Part shown: in pieces, positions 41,803-51,483 of the stretch
Layout: each line of letters starts with the position of its first letter
Position numbering within the stretch: position 1 is the stretch's first letter
DNA from: Glycomyces buryatensis
GTDB lineage: Bacteria > Actinomycetota > Actinomycetes > Mycobacteriales > Micromonosporaceae
Assembly (NCBI RefSeq): GCF_004912275.1
Contig: NZ_STGY01000021.1
Coordinates: 1 to 64,000 of the forward strand
DNA length: 64,000 nucleotides
Direction of reading: 5' to 3'
The notes under the pieces: model-generated
What the model was told of the DNA's origin: nothing
Seen by the model: only the letters and a program-made list of their open reading frames with translations
Database searches by the model: none
Program-made: the position numbers and the translations under genes

Positions 41803-43536
41803 ATGCCACGCAGAATGCTGCGCACCAGAATGAGTAGGGCGGTGACCGGTCTGAGCGTCCTCGCCCTGGGCGTCGGCGCCGCCGTCGTCGGGGCGACCCT
41901 CCCGGCGCAGGCCGAGGGCCTGACCCTCAGCGTCGACGTCAGCCAGACGGTCCGCCCGGCCACGCAGGTCGCCGCGGGCGGCCTCTACGGCGTCGGCTCG
42001 GACACCCAGCCGACCACCGACATGCTGCTGCCGCTGAACCCCACCAGCTTCACCCAACCCGCCCCCGGCACCACCCATCTCGGCAACGGCGCGACCGAAC
42101 CGTGCTGCGACTCGATGGATGTAGGGCAGAACATCACCAGGGCCGGCGCCCAGCAGTTCATCCGGATGCCCGACATCTACCCGACCTTCCCCTACGACTG
42201 GCAGGGCTGGGACGACTGGGAAGCCAAGGTCACCAAGCAGGTCAACGACCGGCTGGAGCGGACCGACCTGACCAACGTCCACGGCTGGGAGCTGTGGAAC
42301 GAGCCGGACTGGACGTGGGACACCGAGGAGGCCGGATCGTTCAACGACGGCTGGACCCGCACCTACAACCTGGTGCGCTCGATCGATGACGTCACCCCGA
42401 TCGTGGGCCCGAGCCCGTCGGTCTACCGCCACGACGACATGCTCGACTTCATGACGCACGCCCGCGACACGAACACGCTGCCGGACGTCATCGTCTGGCA
42501 CGAGCTCGACGACGGGAACTGGAACGCCTTCGACGACCACGTCGCCGACTACCGCGCCATCGAGGAATCGCTCGGCATCGAGCCGCGCGAAATCGCCATC
42601 AACGAGTACAACAGCTTCAACGAGATGGACATCCCGTCGGTGGCACTGCACTGGATGAGCGTCTTCGAGCGCCACGGCGCCCGCGAGGCCCACCGCGCGT
42701 ACTGGTTCGAGGCCGGCACCTTCGACGGGCTGTTCACCGTGGACGGGAACCGGCCGACCGCCTCGTACTGGATGTACCGCTGGTACGCGGACATGACCGG
42801 GAACATCGTGCAGACGACCCCGGAGAGCTGGATCGACGGAGTGGCCTCCTACGACTCCAGCCGCCAGATCGTCAACACCATCTTCGGCGGCGACTGGGGA
42901 GACAACACCGTCGACGTCTCCGGGCTCGAAGCCCTCGGCTCGCAGCAGGTCGACGTGACCGTGACCTCCACCCCCGGCTCCGGGCGGAACACCGCGGTGG
43001 AGGCGCCCACCGTCGTGAGCGAGACGACGATGGACGTCTCCGGCGGCCAGATCTCGGTCCCGGTGGACGACATGGACGCCACGGCCGTCTACCAGCTGCT
43101 CATCACCCCGGCCGGCGGCCCGACCACGGACTGGCAGCAGGTCTACGAGGCCGAGAACGCCACCGTCGTCAACGCCAACACCTTCGGCTCGGACAGCGCC
43201 TCGAACGGGTACTACGTGGGCCAGATCGACGGCGACGCCGACATGCGCTCGGACTCCTTCGTGGACTTCACCGTGAACGTCCCCGCGGCCGGCGACTACA
43301 CCATGACGATCGACTACGCCAACGGCACGGGCGCGACCTCGACCCACGGCCTGGCGACGGGCGGCGCCTTCACCGAGGTGTCGTATGAACCGACCGCCGG
43401 CTGGGGCCAGTTCGAGTCCACCGACGTGACCGTGTCCCTCCGGGAGGGTTACAACATCATCCGCCTGGCGAAGGGCGCGCCGAACTTCGACGGCGGCACC
43501 GGTTACGCCGAACTCGACCGGATCACGCTGTCCTGA
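41803..43536 (+). CDS. Secreted clan GH-A glycosidase with C-terminal CBM35-like domain
   Basis: A 577-residue exported enzyme. The signal peptide (about 1-37) ends PAQA-E. The TIM barrel (about 50-370) has the clan GH-A pair: acid/base Glu167 in LWNEPDW and nucleophile Glu268 in AINEYN, about 100 residues apart. A beta-rich linker domain follows, then a CBM35/CBM6-like lectin (about 445-577) starting VYEAENATVVNA and ending GYAELDRITLS. The GH39-like pattern suggests beta-xylosidase or related activity, but the family is not certain. It is divergent from, and probably controlled by, the LacI repressor. Confidence 0.85.
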   Translation: MPRRMLRTRMSRAVTGLSVLALGVGAAVVGATLPAQAEGLTLSVDVSQTVRPATQVAAGGLYGVGSDTQPTTDMLLPLNPTSFTQPAPGTTHLGNGATEPCCDSMDVGQNITRAGAQQFIRMPDIYPTFPYDWQGWDDWEAKVTKQVNDRLERTDLTNVHGWELWNEPDWTWDTEEAGSFNDGWTRTYNLVRSIDDVTPIVGPSPSVYRHDDMLDFMTHARDTNTLPDVIVWHELDDGNWNAFDDHVADYRAIEESLGIEPREIAINEYNSFNEMDIPSVALHWMSVFERHGAREAHRAYWFEAGTFDGLFTVDGNRPTASYWMYRWYADMTGNIVQTTPESWIDGVASYDSSRQIVNTIFGGDWGDNTVDVSGLEALGSQQVDVTVTSTPGSGRNTAVEAPTVVSETTMDVSGGQISVPVDDMDATAVYQLLITPAGGPTTDWQQVYEAENATVVNANTFGSDSASNGYYVGQIDGDADMRSDSFVDFTVNVPAAGDYTMTIDYANGTGATSTHGLATGGAFTEVSYEPTAGWGQFESTDVTVSLREGYNIIRLAKGAPNFDGGTGYAELDRITLS

Positions 43537-43550
43537 CATAAGCGGCAAGG

Positions 43551-43593
43551 GGAAGGGGCGGGTGGCCGCAGCGCAGGGCCACCCGCCCCTTCC
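43551..43593. terminator. Bidirectional hairpin terminator
   Basis: Perfect 17-bp arms (43551-43567 and 43577-43593) with a 9-base loop, between the convergent glycosidase and chitinase genes; the right arm ends in TTCCT. Confidence 0.85.
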
Positions 43594-43649
43594 TATTCGA
43601 TTGTCGAGATGGGACGTTGCTCGATCTGTTCAGTTGTGTCCGAAGGGGT

Positions 43650-45119
<1,470 letters not shown>

Positions 45120-45135
45120 GGGGGGCCTCCCAAAT

Positions 45136-45150
45136 GTTAAGATACTTAAC
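45136..45150. promoter_or_regulatory. Inverted repeat just upstream of chitinase
   Basis: GTTAAG-ATA-CTTAAC is a perfect 6-bp dyad with a 3-base centre, 17-31 bases before the chitinase ATG. It is AT-rich in a GC-rich region, so a protein-binding site in the leader or promoter is likely. It does not match the direct repeats reported for Streptomyces chitinase genes. Confidence 0.5.
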
Positions 45151-45189
45151 TGATAGGTCTCTTTATCTTTACGGTCCCTTCGACTGAAG

Positions 45190-45215
45190 TCAAGGTTTCA
45201 TGGACAAAACCTTGA
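45190..45215. promoter_or_regulatory. Second inverted repeat upstream of chitinase
   Basis: TCAAGGTTT and AAACCTTGA form a perfect 9-bp inverted repeat with an 8-base gap, about 71-96 bases before the chitinase ATG. The position and spacing suit an activator or repressor dimer on adjacent turns of the helix. Confidence 0.5.
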
Positions 45216-45322
45216 ATTGCCGGAATTGCACGCTCCGTGCCCCGTCACCCGGAGTGAGCAATTCCTCAACCATTTCGTGTTGCGCGGCAACGCTATCGTG
45301 TTCGAGAAGGCAGGCAGGGCCT

Positions 45323-45352
45323 GAGGAGCGGATCGGCATCGGTCCGCTCCTC
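45323..45352 (-). terminator. Hairpin downstream of corA
   Basis: Perfect 10-bp arms GAGGAGCGGA and TCCGCTCCTC (45323-45332, 45343-45352) with a 10-base loop, 18 bases after the corA stop on the minus strand. Confidence 0.75.
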
Positions 45353-45369
45353 GTTTCGGTTTCGGGGGT

Positions 45370-46338
45370 TCAGAGCCAGCCGTTTCGCTTGAACCCCAGG
45401 TAAAGCAGCCCGCAGATGGCGGCGATGACGGCCATGACGAGCGGGTAGCCGAAGGTCCAGTGCAGCTCGGGCATGTGCTGGAAGTTCATGCCGTAGATCC
45501 CGGCGATCGCCGTGGGCACCACCGCGATCGCCGCCCAGGCCGAGATCCGCCGCATGTCGTCGTTCTGCCAGGTGCCGATCTGTCCCTGGTGGGCGGTCAG
45601 CACGGTCGTCAAGAGACTCATCTCGGTCGCGAGGGAGGTGTCCACTCGCACCAGACGATCGGCGACCTCGCGGAACCGCGGCAGGTCGAACAGCTGGCGC
45701 GGGCTCTCGCGGCGCTTGACGGCGTGCGCGAAGGGCGTCAGCGGCCCGACCGCGTCCTGGAACTGGAGCGTCTCCCGGATGAGGAAGTAGATGTCCTCGT
45801 TGCGGTCCTTGCGGTCGCCGGAGAAGACCGCCTTCTCGAGGTCGCCGACGTCCTCGGAGAGGGCGGCCAGAGCGTCCTCGTAGTCGGAGGCGACGCTGTC
45901 GAGCAGGGAGAAGACGGCGAGCGCGGGTCCGCCGCCGCGCAGTTCGGCGTCGTCGGCGAGGCGCCGGCGGGCGCGGCCGGTGGGGTCGGAGGCGCCGCGT
46001 CTCACCGTGACCAGGGATTTCCCGTCGGTGTAGGCGGCGAGTTCGCCGGTCTCGACCTGGCTGGTGTCCTCGATGTACCAGACGGTCTGGACGAGGAGCA
46101 TGACCGTGCCCTCGTGGTGCTCCACTTTGGGGCGGTGGGCGGCGCGGCCACCCCGCAGGCCGAACTGGTCGAGCCCGAGGGCCGCGAGGACGTCCGGGAG
46201 GTCGGTCTCATTGGAGGCGTCGAGGTCGCCCCAGAGGTAGGCGCCGTCGGGCAGGTTCCGCGCGGCGGTCTTCAGGGTGGCGGCATCACCACTGTGGTCG
46301 GTCACTCCGCCGGGGGCGACCACCGCGTAGTCGACCAT
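45370..46338 (-). CDS. corA: CorA-family magnesium/cobalt transporter
   Basis: A 322-residue membrane channel. The large acidic/helical cytoplasmic domain (about 1-255) is followed by two C-terminal helices with the selectivity motif YGMNF at the end of the first, and a short basic tail (LGFKRNGWL). It forms a pentamer that takes up Mg2+ or other divalent cations. The ATG at 46338 has AGGAGG upstream. It is monocistronic. Confidence 0.93.
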   Translation of the reverse strand: MVDYAVVAPGGVTDHSGDAATLKTAARNLPDGAYLWGDLDASNETDLPDVLAALGLDQFGLRGGRAAHRPKVEHHEGTVMLLVQTVWYIEDTSQVETGELAAYTDGKSLVTVRRGASDPTGRARRRLADDAELRGGGPALAVFSLLDSVASDYEDALAALSEDVGDLEKAVFSGDRKDRNEDIYFLIRETLQFQDAVGPLTPFAHAVKRRESPRQLFDLPRFREVADRLVRVDTSLATEMSLLTTVLTAHQGQIGTWQNDDMRRISAWAAIAVVPTAIAGIYGMNFQHMPELHWTFGYPLVMAVIAAICGLLYLGFKRNGWL

Positions 46339-46644
46339 GCGCGAACCTCCTCGGACCCGAGTCTAGGAGGGCTTCGGTCGGTATGCACCCGCTCCGGTCA
46401 AGCACCCCGGACCGGAGGCGCGCGGCGGGTGGGCCACCCTGGATCAGGAATGCCTAGCGGGCGGGCCACCCCGAAGGGTGTGGGTGGGAATGGGGTGAGG
46501 ACGGAATACCCACCCACCCGGGGAGCCTGGCCCCAACATTCCCTCGCGGGTGCGACAACTTGCGGGCCCGCGACGCCCCTGCCGCCGCGATGTCACTCGA
46601 AACAGTTAGCTCCCGCGATCAACATGGTGCGTCGCCCGGCGCGT
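46339..46644. other. Gene-free stretch between glnE and corA
   Basis: No convincing reading frame was seen. It holds two hairpin-forming repeats: CTCCGGT/ACCGGAG (46392-46398, 46411-46417) and TGGGTGGG/CCCACCCA (46481-46488, 46509-46516). The second may end the glnE transcript. Two short near-copies of GGGyGGGCCACCC at about 46427 and 46459 are also present. Confidence 0.6.
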
Positions 46645-49257
46645 CTAGTCTCCGTAGACGATCCGGCGCGCCGCGTCATGGGCGAGGCGGGTCAGGCGCC
46701 GGTAGTGGTTCAGGAATTCCTGGGTGTCCTCGCCGAATCCCAGCGTCTGCGCCAGCGCGGCCAGTTCCGCTCCCGAACGCGGCAGTTCGTCGCGCGGCAC
46801 CCCGCGCGCCAGCGTCATGTCGTTGCGCACCCGTGAGACGAACTCCCACGCCTCGCGCAACTCCGCCAACGACACGCGATCCAGATGCCCGGCCGCGGCG
46901 GCGGCCTCCAGCGCGGGCACCGTCCGCGTGGTGTGGAGTCCGGGCTCCTCGCCGTGTTCGAGTTGCAACAGCTGCGCGGCCCACTCGATGTCGACCAGTC
47001 CCCCGCGTCCGAGTTTGGTGTGTCCGTTGGGATCGGCACCCCTCGGAAGCCGCTCGGTATCCACGCGCGCCTTCACCCGCCGGAACTCGACGCGCTCGGC
47101 CTCGTTGAGCCCGCCGGGCCGGTAGCGGATCCCGTTGGCGACGGTGGTCCACTCCTCCAGCAGCTCGGCGTCACCGGCGACCGGCCGGGCCCGCAGCAGC
47201 GCCTGCCGCTCCCACAGCCGCGCCCGGTCGGTGTAGTACCGCCGGTACGCCGCGAGGCTCGGCACCAGCGTGCCGCCCTTGCCCTCGGGCCGCAGGTCGA
47301 GATCGATCTCCAGTGGAGGGTCGGCCGTCGGCGCGGACAGGAGCCCCCGAACGGACTCGGCAATGCGCCCGGCGGCCTTGCGTTCGACATCGGTCTCACC
47401 GCCGTGAATGAACACCACATCGGCGTCGGAGCCGAAGCCGGTCTCGCGTCCTCCCAAGCGGCCCATGCCGATCATCGCGATGGGAGGGGCGTCGGGGACA
47501 TCGCGGGAGGCTACGGCGAGGCCCGCGTCCAGCACCGCGTCGGTGAGGTCGGACAGGGCGATGCCGACCTGCTGGTCGTCCAGGAGCCCGAGGAGGTCGG
47601 CTGCGGCGATGCGAATGAGTTCACGGCGCCGGATGGCGCGGACCGCCGAAACCGCGTGGGTCGGATCGGTATGCCTGGCGGCGGCCTGGCGCATGCCCTG
47701 GGCGAGGTCTTCGCGCGCGCGGGGGGTCAGGTCGGCATTGTCCGAGAGGTACCGCAGCGATTGCGGCACGTGGAGCAGCAGACCTGTGAAGTAGCGGGAG
47801 GTGCCGAGCAGGCGGGCGAGGCGGACGGCCGCGGGGCCGCCGTCGCGCAGGAGCCGCAGGTACCAGGGGGTGGAGCCGAGTTTGTCGGAGACCTGCCGGT
47901 AGGCGAGCAGGCCGCGGTCGGGCTCGGGCGAGTCGGCGAGTTCGTGGAGGACGACGGGCAGGAGCGCGCGCTGCACGGTGGCGGTGCGGCTGACGCCGGC
48001 GGTGAGTCGCCGGATGTGGGTCAGGGCGCTCTCGGGGTCGGCGAAGCCGAGCACGGCCAGCCGGGAGGCGGCCTCGGACTCGGTCAGGCGCAGTTCGACG
48101 GTGGGCACGCGGGTCACGGCGTCGAGCAGCGGCTTGAAGACGAGCTTCTCGTGGAGGCGGCGGGCGGTGGCGGCATGGGCGCGCCATGCGGCGTGGAAGC
48201 CCTCGTCGGAGGTGTAGCCGAGGACGCGGGCGAGCTGGTGCAGCGGCTCGCCGCCGGCGGGGACGCGGTGGGTGCGCAGGAGGCGCTGGAGCTGGAGGCG
48301 GTGTTCGACGGTGCGCAGGAAGACGTAGGTGCTCCGCAGGTCCTCGCCGTCGCGGCGGGCCAGGAAGCCGCCCGCCTCCAGCACGTCGAGCGCCTCCAGT
48401 GTGGGGCGCACGCGGAGCGCCGGGTCGCCGCGGCCGTGGACGAGTTGGAGCAGCTGCACCGCGAACTCGATGTCGCGCAGGCCGCCCGGGCCGAGCTTGA
48501 TCTCGTAGCGGCGCTCGGCGGCGGGCACCGATTCGGCGACCTTGCGGCGCATGTCGCGGATGTCGGCGACGACGCCGGGCCGGTTCGCGGCGCCCCAGAT
48601 GAGCGGCTGGACGGCGGCGAGCCAGTCGAGCCCGAGCTGGAGGTCCCCGGCGGCGGGCCGGGCCTTGAGCAGCGCCTGGAACTCCCAGGTGCGGGCCCAG
48701 TCGCGCAGGTAGGACAGGTAGGAGTCGACGGTGCGCACCAGGGCGCCGTGGCGTCCCTCGGGCCGCAGCCCGGCGTCGACCGGCCAGGTGGCGGGGCCGA
48801 CGATCTGGATCATGCGGGCGGCCTGGCGGGTGGCCAGGTCCAGATCGCCCTCGGCCACGAAGACCACGTCCACATCGGAGACGTAGTTGAGTTCCTCGCC
48901 ACCGGTCTTGCCCATGGCGATGACGGCCAGACGGGTCTCGCCCATGTCCATGGAAGGACCCAGCTCATTGCGCGCGAGTTCGAGGCCGCGGGCCAGGACG
49001 GCGTCGGCCAGGCGGGAGAGGGCGGCCGAGGTGGCGGCGAGGTCGGCCTCTCCGGTGAGGTCGGCGGCGCTGATGCGGAGCAGGTTCGCCTTCCACTCGA
49101 AGTTGAGTCGGGACGCTCCGGCGGACCGGATGCGCTCGAGACCGGTGTCCTCGGACTCGGTCAGGGCGGCCTCGGTCTGCGGGTGGGCGCGCAGGAAATC
49201 GGCCAGGGCATTGCTGGCCGCGTTCACCGCCAGGCGCGCTTCGTCAGTGTCAGGCAT
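46645..49257 (-). CDS. glnE: Bifunctional glutamine synthetase adenylyltransferase/adenylyl-removing enzyme
   Basis: An 870-residue enzyme that adds and removes AMP on glutamine synthetase in response to nitrogen status. Two nucleotidyltransferase domains are visible: an N-terminal one with GGEELNYVSDVDVVFV (about residues 137-152) and a C-terminal one with GGRETGFGSDADVVFIHGG (about 600-618), joined by helical linkers. Usual members are 950-1000 residues; about 80 N-terminal residues are absent, with the homology starting near ADFLRAHPQTEAAL. The start at ATG 49257 overlaps the stop of the amidotransferase gene by 8 bases, so translation is coupled. Confidence 0.95.
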   Translation of the reverse strand: MPDTDEARLAVNAASNALADFLRAHPQTEAALTESEDTGLERIRSAGASRLNFEWKANLLRISAADLTGEADLAATSAALSRLADAVLARGLELARNELGPSMDMGETRLAVIAMGKTGGEELNYVSDVDVVFVAEGDLDLATRQAARMIQIVGPATWPVDAGLRPEGRHGALVRTVDSYLSYLRDWARTWEFQALLKARPAAGDLQLGLDWLAAVQPLIWGAANRPGVVADIRDMRRKVAESVPAAERRYEIKLGPGGLRDIEFAVQLLQLVHGRGDPALRVRPTLEALDVLEAGGFLARRDGEDLRSTYVFLRTVEHRLQLQRLLRTHRVPAGGEPLHQLARVLGYTSDEGFHAAWRAHAATARRLHEKLVFKPLLDAVTRVPTVELRLTESEAASRLAVLGFADPESALTHIRRLTAGVSRTATVQRALLPVVLHELADSPEPDRGLLAYRQVSDKLGSTPWYLRLLRDGGPAAVRLARLLGTSRYFTGLLLHVPQSLRYLSDNADLTPRAREDLAQGMRQAAARHTDPTHAVSAVRAIRRRELIRIAAADLLGLLDDQQVGIALSDLTDAVLDAGLAVASRDVPDAPPIAMIGMGRLGGRETGFGSDADVVFIHGGETDVERKAAGRIAESVRGLLSAPTADPPLEIDLDLRPEGKGGTLVPSLAAYRRYYTDRARLWERQALLRARPVAGDAELLEEWTTVANGIRYRPGGLNEAERVEFRRVKARVDTERLPRGADPNGHTKLGRGGLVDIEWAAQLLQLEHGEEPGLHTTRTVPALEAAAAAGHLDRVSLAELREAWEFVSRVRNDMTLARGVPRDELPRSGAELAALAQTLGFGEDTQEFLNHYRRLTRLAHDAARRIVYGD

Positions 49258-49984
49258 CGATGATCGGTAGCGCCTTCCGCCCACCCGTCGCCCCGCCCGC
49301 AGCCCCGAACTCGACTGAAGCAGTGTTCTCACCCGTCGCGACTCCCGCGAACCGCTGGATGATCGGCTTCCAGGTCTCCACGATGTGCTCATCGACGTCG
49401 GCGGCCTTGGCCAGCGCGGCCTCGTCGAAGACCCCGAAGCCCGCGAGCTGCTCGGGGGTGAATTCGAAGTGCGACTGGACGCCCCAGGCCGAGGCGCCGA
49501 TGCGGAAGATCTCCAGTGCCCCGTGCGGGGAGGCCGCCAGGAGCGTCGCGCTCTCGGGAAGTTCGACGAGTTCCTGTGTGCGCCAGCGGATCACGTCGAT
49601 GGTCATGGGGGCGGCGGCGAAGACCGGGTCGTATCCGGCGGCGTCGCGCTTGGCGAGCATCCGTGGCCCGATCGGCTGGTCCGAGTCCTCGACGCGGCCG
49701 CCGAAGGCGGCGGCCAGCAGGCGCGAGGAGGAGCAGATCGCGAGGGTGGGGGTGGCGTCGGCGACGGCGCACTCGAGGAGTCCGACCAGTTCGTCGGTCC
49801 AGTCCTTGCCGCGGCCGCCGCCGAGCGCGATGAGCGCCTCGTGTCCGCCGGGGCTGTTCGGCACCGGCTCACCTCGGTGGGGGCGAATGAGGTCCAACTC
49901 GAGTCCTGCCTCGGTGAGCCAGTCGGCGGCCCGGCCGAGCCCCTGCGCGGGGTCGTTCTCAATGACTAGTGCGGTGGAGGTCAC
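49250..49984 (-). CDS. Class I glutamine amidotransferase-like protein
   Basis: A 244-residue single-domain amidotransferase of the GMP-synthase-like type (peptidase C26 group). The nucleophile-elbow region reads LAICSSSRLLAAAFGG, with Cys in the right place but without the usual GHQ after it. The second part of the triad is intact in WGVQSHFEFTPEQ (His and Glu). The altered elbow may change the glutamine-binding loop. It is translationally coupled to glnE, which suggests a role in nitrogen metabolism. The ATG at 49984 begins ALVIEND. Confidence 0.85.
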   Translation of the reverse strand: MTSTALVIENDPAQGLGRAADWLTEAGLELDLIRPHRGEPVPNSPGGHEALIALGGGRGKDWTDELVGLLECAVADATPTLAICSSSRLLAAAFGGRVEDSDQPIGPRMLAKRDAAGYDPVFAAAPMTIDVIRWRTQELVELPESATLLAASPHGALEIFRIGASAWGVQSHFEFTPEQLAGFGVFDEAALAKAADVDEHIVETWKPIIQRFAGVATGENTASVEFGAAGGATGGRKALPIIDA

Positions 49985-50351
49985 TACCCCATGCTAATCC
50001 GTTGCACGCGCCTCGCGTGACGCTCCATCGCCCCGGGTTCCTCGCCGGCCCGGGCCCGTGGAGTTCCACAGAGTCACAGCGGACACTTCCGTTTACAGGC
50101 GTTTGATAACGATTCGGTGACAAACGGGCCGAAAGTGATTTCGAGCCCGGGAAAGATTTTTCCCCCGCGCTCACACCTGCACGTCCAATATGGATTCCAT
50201 CCGGATCGACTCGCAGGTCATAGCGCGCGCTAGTTGAGAATGATATTCACATAGTTACATATCGTGCATAAAGTGCGTTTACGAATCATTCAAGAAAGCA
50301 TGCTTATCATTGCGGTCTTCTCGGAACGATCCCCCGAACACTGGAGATCTC
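49985..50351. other. AT-richer regulatory stretch upstream of secretion cassette
   Basis: These 367 bases separate the minus-strand amidotransferase from the plus-strand secretion cassette and contain no supported gene. The stretch from about 50080 on is clearly less GC-rich than its surroundings and includes TTTGATAACGATTCGG (50100-50115) and a Zur-like box (50235-50249). It presumably holds the divergent promoters. Confidence 0.6.
50235..50249. promoter_or_regulatory. Zur/Fur-like operator upstream of secretion cassette
   Basis: TGAGAATGATATTCA matches the 15-bp actinobacterial Zur box TGAAAATGATTTTCA at 13 of 15 positions and overlaps a -35-like TTGAGA (50234-50239). It is 103 bases before the first gene of the cassette. 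Zur represses genes when zinc is plentiful, and mycobacterial ESX-3 is Zur-controlled, which makes the placement meaningful. Binding is inferred. Confidence 0.55.
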
Positions 50352-51164
50352 TTGACCGTCAACGAATCTGGGGAGCGCTCTCTCACCAGCGACTGCGGGA
50401 ACGTCACCGTCACCGTAGCCACGGGCGCGTCCCCGAAGGTCGAGCTCGCCGACACCGCCACCCGCATGTACGCGCGGGACCTGGCCGAACTCGTCACCAC
50501 CACCGCACATGCCGCCGCGGACGCCGCCCGCGCCGAGGCCCCCGAAACCGCGGCACCGTCGATCGACGACGCCATCGCGCAGCTCGCCAAACTACGCGGC
50601 GACCTGCGCGACAACGGCTTCGAGGCGACCATCGAGCAGCTGCGAAAGGACGCCGCGCCTCTCGGCGAGGCCGACACCCCGCGCGACTCGCAGTTCACCG
50701 GCGGCCCGACCGGCCTGGCGATGCCCCCGTTCGCGGTCGAGATGCTGGACAGCTCCATCGCACTGCTGGAGCGCTTCAAGAACCAGCCGCCCGGCAGCGG
50801 CAAGGGCGACGAGGAGGCGCAGCCGACGGGCACCGCCAAGAGCGAGAGCAAGCTCGTCGCCATCGAGTCCACGCTGGCCTACCCGATCGCCTCCGTGTGG
50901 CTCAGCAAAAAGGCGTGCGAGGTCGGACCGAAGGTCCTGGCCCAAGAACTCACCGAGACCGCCGCCGCGGCCGCCGCCGACCTGGCGGGCCGGGAGGACG
51001 ACTACTTCACCGGTCTCGGACTGCCGCTCAGCCCCGGTGATCTCGGTCCGATCGTCCAGGAGAACCAGGCCAGGGGCGACCGGGCGACGCAGGACCTCGC
51101 CTCGCTCCAGGAACAACAGCGCGACATGACCCGACTCTTCAACCAGGGAGGCTACTTTGCCTAA
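50352..51164 (+). CDS. YbaB/EbfC-like protein with helical extension
   Basis: A 270-residue protein. The N-terminal third (about 8-60: GNVTVTVATGASPKVELADTA, then YARDLAELVTTTAHAAADAA) has the strand-helix pattern of YbaB/EbfC proteins that accompany WXG/ESX gene clusters in actinomycetes. The rest is long amphipathic helices with a linker around 150-165 (GSGKGDEEAQPTG). There is no signal peptide. The start is TTG 50352 with GGAG six bases before; no good ATG is available. It overlaps the EspC-like gene by 8 bases. It is probably a chaperone-like or secreted component; the role is inferred from context only. Confidence 0.65.
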   Translation: MTVNESGERSLTSDCGNVTVTVATGASPKVELADTATRMYARDLAELVTTTAHAAADAARAEAPETAAPSIDDAIAQLAKLRGDLRDNGFEATIEQLRKDAAPLGEADTPRDSQFTGGPTGLAMPPFAVEMLDSSIALLERFKNQPPGSGKGDEEAQPTGTAKSESKLVAIESTLAYPIASVWLSKKACEVGPKVLAQELTETAAAAAADLAGREDDYFTGLGLPLSPGDLGPIVQENQARGDRATQDLASLQEQQRDMTRLFNQGGYFA

Positions 51165-51450
51165 TATCGACGGCGATCGAATCGACAAGCTCGGCACCGA
51201 CATCGAGAGCGAGGTCGGCGACATCCTCGTCAAGGCCAATGACGTCATCCCCGTGTTCCGGACGCTCGACCAGACGCTCTACACCTCCGTCGATCCCTCG
51301 CTCGCCATCGCCTACACGTTCGCCACCAGCTACATGAGCTCCATGGTCGAGGGCGCCGTCGAATGCTTCACGGGCTTGAACACGGACCTCACCGAGACCG
51401 CGAAGGACTGGGGCAAGGCCGACGAGGCGGCCGCCAAGGACCTGAGCTGA
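51157..51450 (+). CDS. EspC/WXG-like small helical protein
   Basis: A 97-residue protein without signal peptide, predicted as helical. The end ECFTGLNTDLTETAKDWGKADEAAAKDLS matches the terminal helix of EspC-type (ESX-secreted) proteins, where a W-x(2)-A/D-A pattern recurs. Its start is TTG 51157 with AGGGAGG upstream, inside the end of the preceding gene. Proteins of this type are exported as dimers by type VII secretion systems. The assignment is by size, pattern and neighbours. Confidence 0.65.
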   Translation: MPNIDGDRIDKLGTDIESEVGDILVKANDVIPVFRTLDQTLYTSVDPSLAIAYTFATSYMSSMVEGAVECFTGLNTDLTETAKDWGKADEAAAKDLS

Positions 51451-51483
51451 CCATCGCCCCGCGATCCTAAGGAACGTCACCAC

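Noticed and set aside
46885-49263. 792-codon plus-strand frame
   Set aside because: It is antisense to glnE, whose two nucleotidyltransferase domains are clear. The translated product is Gly/Val/Ala-rich with no recognised motif.
50281-50310. Second Zur box near TTACGAATCATTC
   Set aside because: Only about half of the consensus positions match and the symmetry is poor.
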